Positions 60,606-64,000 of a stretch of DNA of 64,000 nt are shown here, piece after piece. The translations under genes and the position numbers were made by a program. Numbering within the stretch: the first letter of the stretch is position 1; every line of letters starts with the position of its first letter. The notes beneath the pieces are model-generated. The model did not search any database and had not been told where the DNA came from. It worked only from the letters and a program-made list of their open reading frames with translations. This stretch comes from Kaistella montana (GTDB taxonomy: Bacteria > Bacteroidota > Bacteroidia > Flavobacteriales > Weeksellaceae), in contig NZ_JANFQP010000001.1 of assembly GCF_024436175.1 (NCBI RefSeq), positions 62,001 to 126,000 on the forward strand. Direction: 5' to 3'.

Positions 60606-61970
60606 ATGAACAAGAAAATAAAATTTGCGCTTCTTTTTACCATGATTTTTGCCTTTTTTGGGGTTAAATTAAATGCACAATTGCAATCCGGATCTTTGGT
60701 GGATGGTATTGCAGTGGTAGTAGGAAACGAAATTATTTTGGAATCGGATATCGAAGATCAGGCAAATTATGCCAAACAACAAGGTGCACAGGTATCTGAC
60801 AAATGTGAATTTGTTGAAAGCATTATTAATAACAAATTACTTATCTACGAAGCTAAAAGAGATACGCTGATCGAAAACCGATCCGAAGCTATCAAAGAAA
60901 CTGCCAACCAAAAATATAACCAAATTCTTGGGCAATTTCCTGATGAAAAAACAATGCTTTCTACCTACAAGTTCCGAACTTCGTATGAAATGAAAAACGC
61001 CATCGAAAAAATTGATACCGACAATTATTATGGGCAAATGAAATACGGCAGAATCACCGATAAAGCCGACGTAACGCCGAACGAAGTAACCGATTTTTTC
61101 AATACTTACAAATCTCAGCTTCCTGAGGTGAAAGATGAAGTGACTTTGTCACAAATTATCATGTATCCAAAGCTTACAGATGCTCATAAGGACGAAATTA
61201 TTGCCAAGCTTAACAAGATAAAACAAGATATTCTTGCCGGCGAATCATTCGAAAATCAAGCGAGAATTTACTCCGAAGATCCAGGTTCTGCGGCCAATGG
61301 AGGTTTGTACAAAAATATTTCTAAAGGAAAAATGGTAAAACCTTTCGAAGCTGCCGCACTTAATCTTCAGGAAGGCGAAATTTCCGATCCTGTGGAATCT
61401 GAATTTGGTTATCATTTAATTCAACTGGTGAAAAAAAGTGGTAAAAACTACGATGCAAGACATATTTTGCTAAAAGCAGAACCTAATGATGCCGAAATTG
61501 CAACCGCCAAAAAAGAACTCGATAGTATCAGAACTTTGATTCTTAATGGCCGATTGACCTTCAAAGAAGCAGCTTATCGATTCTCTGATGACAAAAAAAC
61601 CAAGTTCAATGCAGGTATTCTTACCTCAGAAGATGGTTCCGACAGAATTGAAAAACTCAATCTTGCTCCTACCGTTTCTTATCAAATTGCAGGACTTAAT
61701 AAAAATGATATTACCGATGTTTTTCAAGATACGATTCAGCAGGACAAGAAAGTTGTAAGCATCGTGAAAGTGGATGATATCATCGCATCTCATCAACTCG
61801 ATATCACTACCGATTACGACCGAATTAAGCAAATGGCTCTTAATAAAAAGAAAAACGAAATGGTTGAAAAATGGGTGAAAGAGAAATTACCAGACGTATT
61901 TATCTCCATCAACAACCGGTACAAAGATTGTGCTTTCAAAACCGATTGGCGCAAATCTGAAGCTAAATAA
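60606..61970 (+). CDS. SurA-like periplasmic peptidyl-prolyl isomerase
   Basis: 454 residues from ATG 60606 (ATG 60600 adds two). Signal peptide to VKLNA|Q. The SurA N-terminal chaperone module begins with LVDGIAVVVGNEIILESDIE (about 27-46) and ESIINNKLLIYEAKRD. Two parvulin domains follow: about 175-280 (QIIMYPKLT, AGESFENQARIYSEDPGSAANGG, FGYHLIQLV) and about 285-390 (ARHILLKAEPND, TFKEAAYRFSDDKKTKFNAG). It chaperones outer-membrane beta-barrels such as the receptor at 10141. A terminator follows. Confidence 0.93.
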   Translation: MNKKIKFALLFTMIFAFFGVKLNAQLQSGSLVDGIAVVVGNEIILESDIEDQANYAKQQGAQVSDKCEFVESIINNKLLIYEAKRDTLIENRSEAIKETANQKYNQILGQFPDEKTMLSTYKFRTSYEMKNAIEKIDTDNYYGQMKYGRITDKADVTPNEVTDFFNTYKSQLPEVKDEVTLSQIIMYPKLTDAHKDEIIAKLNKIKQDILAGESFENQARIYSEDPGSAANGGLYKNISKGKMVKPFEAAALNLQEGEISDPVESEFGYHLIQLVKKSGKNYDARHILLKAEPNDAEIATAKKELDSIRTLILNGRLTFKEAAYRFSDDKKTKFNAGILTSEDGSDRIEKLNLAPTVSYQIAGLNKNDITDVFQDTIQQDKKVVSIVKVDDIIASHQLDITTDYDRIKQMALNKKKNEMVEKWVKEKLPDVFISINNRYKDCAFKTDWRKSEAK

Positions 61971-61975
61971 ATATT

Positions 61976-62007
61976 AAATCTCTGCAAAATCTGCGGAGAT
62001 TTTTTTA
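61976..62007 (+). terminator. Terminator after the surA-like gene
   Basis: AAATCTCTGCA pairs with TGCGGAGATTT (one G-U) across AAATC, followed by a T-run. Confidence 0.88.
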
Positions 62008-62054
62008 TTTTAAAAGAGGTTTCATTCTTCTCAGATTTTTTTTAAATTTACTTC

Positions 62055-63038
62055 ATGAGCAATTTTATCCATTTCGGAATCGCAGAAAAAATGTACAGCG
62101 AAAACCAAAACAGAATCACCCAATTATTTCAAATTAAATATCCCATCATCCAAGGCGGAATGATATGGCATTCGGGGTGGCGATTGGCTTCTGCGGTCTC
62201 CAATAATGGAGGTTTAGGACTGATTGGTTCCGCAAGTATGTATCCCGATATTTTGCGCGAAAATATCAGGAAATGTAAAGCTGCGACCGACAAACCTTTT
62301 GGGGTAAATGTGGCGCTGCTTTACCCGAATTTAGAGGAAATCATTAACATTATTCTGGAAGAAGATGTAAAAATCGTATTTACTTCCGCCGGAAATCCGA
62401 AAGTTTATACAGAAACTTTACAAAAAGAAGGAATAAAAGTTGCGCACGTTGTTTCCTCCACAAAATTCGCCATGAAATGCGAAGATGCCGGCGTAGACGC
62501 TATTGTAGCCGAAGGTTTCGAAGCAGGTGGCCACAACGGACGAGATGAAACGACCACGTTTTGCTTAATTCCTAATGTAAAAAAACATATTTCAAAACCT
62601 TTAATCGCAGCTGGTGGAATTGCACTTGGTTCGCAAATGAAAGCTGCGATGATTCTCGGAGCCGATGGTGTGCAAATTGGTTCTCGTTTCGCAGCGACCG
62701 AAGAAGCGAGTTCTCATGATCATTTTAAGGAAAAAATTGTTTCATTAAACGAAGGCGATACTCAACTTACCTTGAAGGAATTAGCGCCGGTTCGGATGAT
62801 TAAAAATAAATTTTTCTATGAATTAGAAGAACTTTATGATAAAGGAAGAGATGCTGAAGCATTAAAGAAAACCCTCGGAAGAGCACGCGCAAAACGCGGA
62901 ATGTTCGAAGGTGATTTGGAAGATGGCGAACTCGAAATTGGACAAGTTTCCGCATTAATCGACGAAATATTGCCGGTAGAAAAGGTGTTTGAAAATCTAC
63001 TGAAAGAATATCGAGAAGCGAATACTTTTGATCTTTAA
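62055..63038 (+). CDS. Nitronate monooxygenase / FMN-dependent NMO-like oxidoreductase
   Basis: 327 residues (ATG 62055; a later ATG at 62091 is possible). TIM-barrel FMN enzyme: YPIIQGGMIWHSGWRLASAVSNNGGLGLIG at the N-terminus holds the first phosphate-binding elements. The family histidine is in GFEAGGHNG, and the FMN phosphate loop is IAAGGIALGSQMKAAMILGADGVQIGSRF. The motif spacing fits both class I/II nitronate monooxygenases and the related FabK enoyl-ACP reductases, and I cannot separate these by eye. It is followed by a terminator shared with the next, convergent small gene. Confidence 0.85.
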   Translation: MSNFIHFGIAEKMYSENQNRITQLFQIKYPIIQGGMIWHSGWRLASAVSNNGGLGLIGSASMYPDILRENIRKCKAATDKPFGVNVALLYPNLEEIINIILEEDVKIVFTSAGNPKVYTETLQKEGIKVAHVVSSTKFAMKCEDAGVDAIVAEGFEAGGHNGRDETTTFCLIPNVKKHISKPLIAAGGIALGSQMKAAMILGADGVQIGSRFAATEEASSHDHFKEKIVSLNEGDTQLTLKELAPVRMIKNKFFYELEELYDKGRDAEALKKTLGRARAKRGMFEGDLEDGELEIGQVSALIDEILPVEKVFENLLKEYREANTFDL

Positions 63039-63041
63039 ATA

Positions 63042-63075
63042 AAAAATACCGCATCGTAAATGATGCGGTATTTTT
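63042..63075. terminator. Bidirectional terminator after the NMO-like gene
   Basis: AAAAATACCGCATC pairs with GATGCGGTATTTTT (14 bp), flanked by A and T runs. It sits between convergent genes. Confidence 0.9.
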
Positions 63076-63077
63076 GT

Positions 63078-63206
63078 TTAGTTTGCGTTAGTTGCTGCTT
63101 TTTCCTGTTGCTTTTTAGCCTGTCTTTCTTCGTATTTTTTCATAAAATAGCCAATAGCGATTGGTGCAACCCACATCAGGATTTTTCTTAAAAGTGCTGG
63201 ATTCAT
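63078..63206 (-). CDS. 42-residue single-helix membrane microprotein
   Basis: ATG at 63204-63206, stop at 63078-63080. One hydrophobic segment (about residues 8-22, with WVAPIAIGYF) is followed by a lysine/glutamine-rich tail (KKYEERQAKKQQEKAA). Terminators lie on both sides (63042 and 63264), so it has its own small unit. The tidy architecture and flanking terminators support a real gene. No family recognised and function unknown. Confidence 0.7.
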   Translation of the reverse strand: MNPALLRKILMWVAPIAIGYFMKKYEERQAKKQQEKAATNAN

Positions 63207-63263
63207 AATGTATTTTTTTTGGTAATAGCATTTTCAATTTTTAAGCCAAACTTTCATTAAGCA

Positions 63264-63295
63264 TAAAAAAAACCACCGAAAATTTCGGTGGTTTT
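63264..63295 (-). terminator. Terminator of pnp
   Basis: AAAACCACCGAAA pairs with TTTCGGTGGTTTT (13 bp, one-base loop region), followed on the minus strand by eight T, five bases after the stop codon. Confidence 0.9.
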
Positions 63296-63299
63296 ACTG

Positions 63300-64000
63300 T
63301 TATGCGTTTTCAGTTGGCTTTTGACCTTCCTGATTGTTTTGCGGTCTATCTTCTCTCGGTTTTTGTTCCGGTCTTGCTGGTCTTGGCAAAAGTACTTTTC
63401 TTGAAAGTTTCATTTTCTTACGATCATCGTAACCCATGAATTTTACTTCTACTTCGTCGCCTTCTTTGTAAGGAACTTTCTCCAAACGAGCCCATTCGAT
63501 TTCAGAAATGTGCAATAAACCTTCAGTTCCTTTCGCAATGGCTACGAAAGCACCGAAATCCATTACTTTTACTACTTTCCCTTTGTAAACCTCGCCTACA
63601 ACAGGTACGAAAGTGATTTCGTTGATGGCAGCAATCGTTGCATTAATGTTTTCTCTGCTTACGCCGGAAATTTCAATTCTTCCGATTTCACCGATTTCTT
63701 CAATTGCGATTACGGTATCGAAATCTTTCTGCATTTGTTGAATGATTTTCCCACCAGGTCCGATTACAGCACCGATAAATTCTTTAGGAATTTCCAATAC
63801 TTCCATTTTCGGAGCGTGTGGTTTCACATCAACTCTTGGTTTATCGATGGTTTTTAAGATTTCTCCTAAAATATGAAGTCTTCCTTCTCTTGCTTGGTTT
63901 AGCGCGGTTTCCATGATGTCCATTGTTAAACCTTGGATTTTAATATCCATTTGACAAGCGGTGATTCCGTCTGCGGTTCCTGTAACTTTGAAATCCATGT
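63300..64000 (-). CDS. pnp: Polyribonucleotide nucleotidyltransferase (PNPase), 5' part outside window
   Basis: The final 233 codons are visible and the frame runs off the window edge. The end of the second RNase PH-like core ([21 protein letters not shown], with the catalytic aspartate region DGITACQMD) is followed by the KH domain with IGPGGKII, then an S1 domain ([34 protein letters not shown]), and a proline/glutamine-rich tail. It degrades RNA 3' to 5' by phosphorolysis. The tail is short compared with proteobacterial PNPases. Confidence 0.96.
   Translation of the reverse strand, partial: MDFKVTGTADGITACQMDIKIQGLTMDIMETALNQAREGRLHILGEILKTIDKPRVDVKPHAPKMEVLEIPKEFIGAVIGPGGKIIQQMQKDFDTVIAIEEIGEIGRIEISGVSRENINATIAAINEITFVPVVGEVYKGKVVKVMDFGAFVAIAKGTEGLLHISEIEWARLEKVPYKEGDEVEVKFMGYDDRKKMKLSRKVLLPRPARPEQKPREDRPQNNQEGQKPTENA

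Noticed and set aside
1-64000. CRISPR arrays, tRNA or rRNA genes, insertion sequences, prophage or defence systems
   Set aside because: None could be recognised. No regularly spaced repeats, cloverleaf-like segments, transposases or phage genes were seen.

Overview
The window looks like a chromosomal segment of a flavobacterium, most likely from the Chryseobacterium/Kaistella branch of the Weeksellaceae. The DNA is AT-rich. Genes lack Shine-Dalgarno sequences, and many are preceded by the Bacteroidetes -7 element TAnnTTTG. Lineage markers include a type IX secretion (T9SS) sorting domain, the gliding lipoprotein GldD, a ribosomal protein S16 with a long acidic/alanine-rich tail, and a tiny very basic ribosomal-like protein. 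This placement is inferred from protein character only. I see no tRNA, rRNA, CRISPR array, prophage or insertion sequence. The only gene-free stretch above 300 bases is 28745-29167, upstream of the ribonucleotide reductase genes.

Layout. 1-5.6 kb: 3' part of hemB (minus), a minimal T9SS-sorted protein, type II NADH dehydrogenase overlapping trmD, an EEP-family hydrolase, and an Lrp regulator overlapping deoC. 5.7-13.2 kb: GH25 lysozyme, Uup-like ABC-F ATPase, APC permease, TonB-dependent siderophore receptor, and a 1-Cys peroxiredoxin (minus). 13.4-19.1 kb: rpsP-rimM, asnS, rpoN, then an ECF sigma factor with a co-transcribed four-helix membrane protein (minus). 19.3-24.1 kb: an LptB-like ATPase with an unusual 116-residue tail, an ABC exporter, a lipoprotein, an HD hydrolase and a membrane protein. 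24.2-28.7 kb (minus): a MacAB-like ABC efflux operon. 29.2-31.8 kb: nrdB-nrdA. 31.9-38.9 kb: DUF72 protein, a small unknown, a sigma factor next to lipA, Dps, an FAD oxidoreductase, cinA and an adhesin-like GIN-domain protein. 39.0-44.3 kb: two tandem M13 zinc metallopeptidase lipoproteins and TerC. 44.3-50.8 kb (minus): tyrosine/homogentisate degradation (flavin reductase-like, fahA, unknown secreted protein, hppD, CoA-transferase, hmgA). 50.9-53.4 kb (minus): a four-gene operon of CoA-type Nudix hydrolase, PlsC-like acyltransferase, lipoprotein, and a protein that looks like a degenerate Mur-ligase central domain. 53.6-64 kb: RNase G, HU and a 29-residue basic protein (minus); mutY, gldD, a PfkB kinase, two periplasmic peptidyl-prolyl isomerases and a nitronate monooxygenase (plus); a 42-residue membrane microprotein and the 3' part of pnp (minus).

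Most of this is core metabolism and envelope biology. The least expected items are the P-loop-less Mur-like protein (50940-51482), the LptB tail (19990-20340), a pair of inverted DnaA-box-like sites flanking the nrdBA promoter region, a ribonucleotide reductase with no ATP-cone on either subunit, a protein that is little more than a T9SS sorting domain, and a recurrent arrangement in which the -7 promoter box lies 4-8 bases before the start codon, implying leaderless mRNAs.
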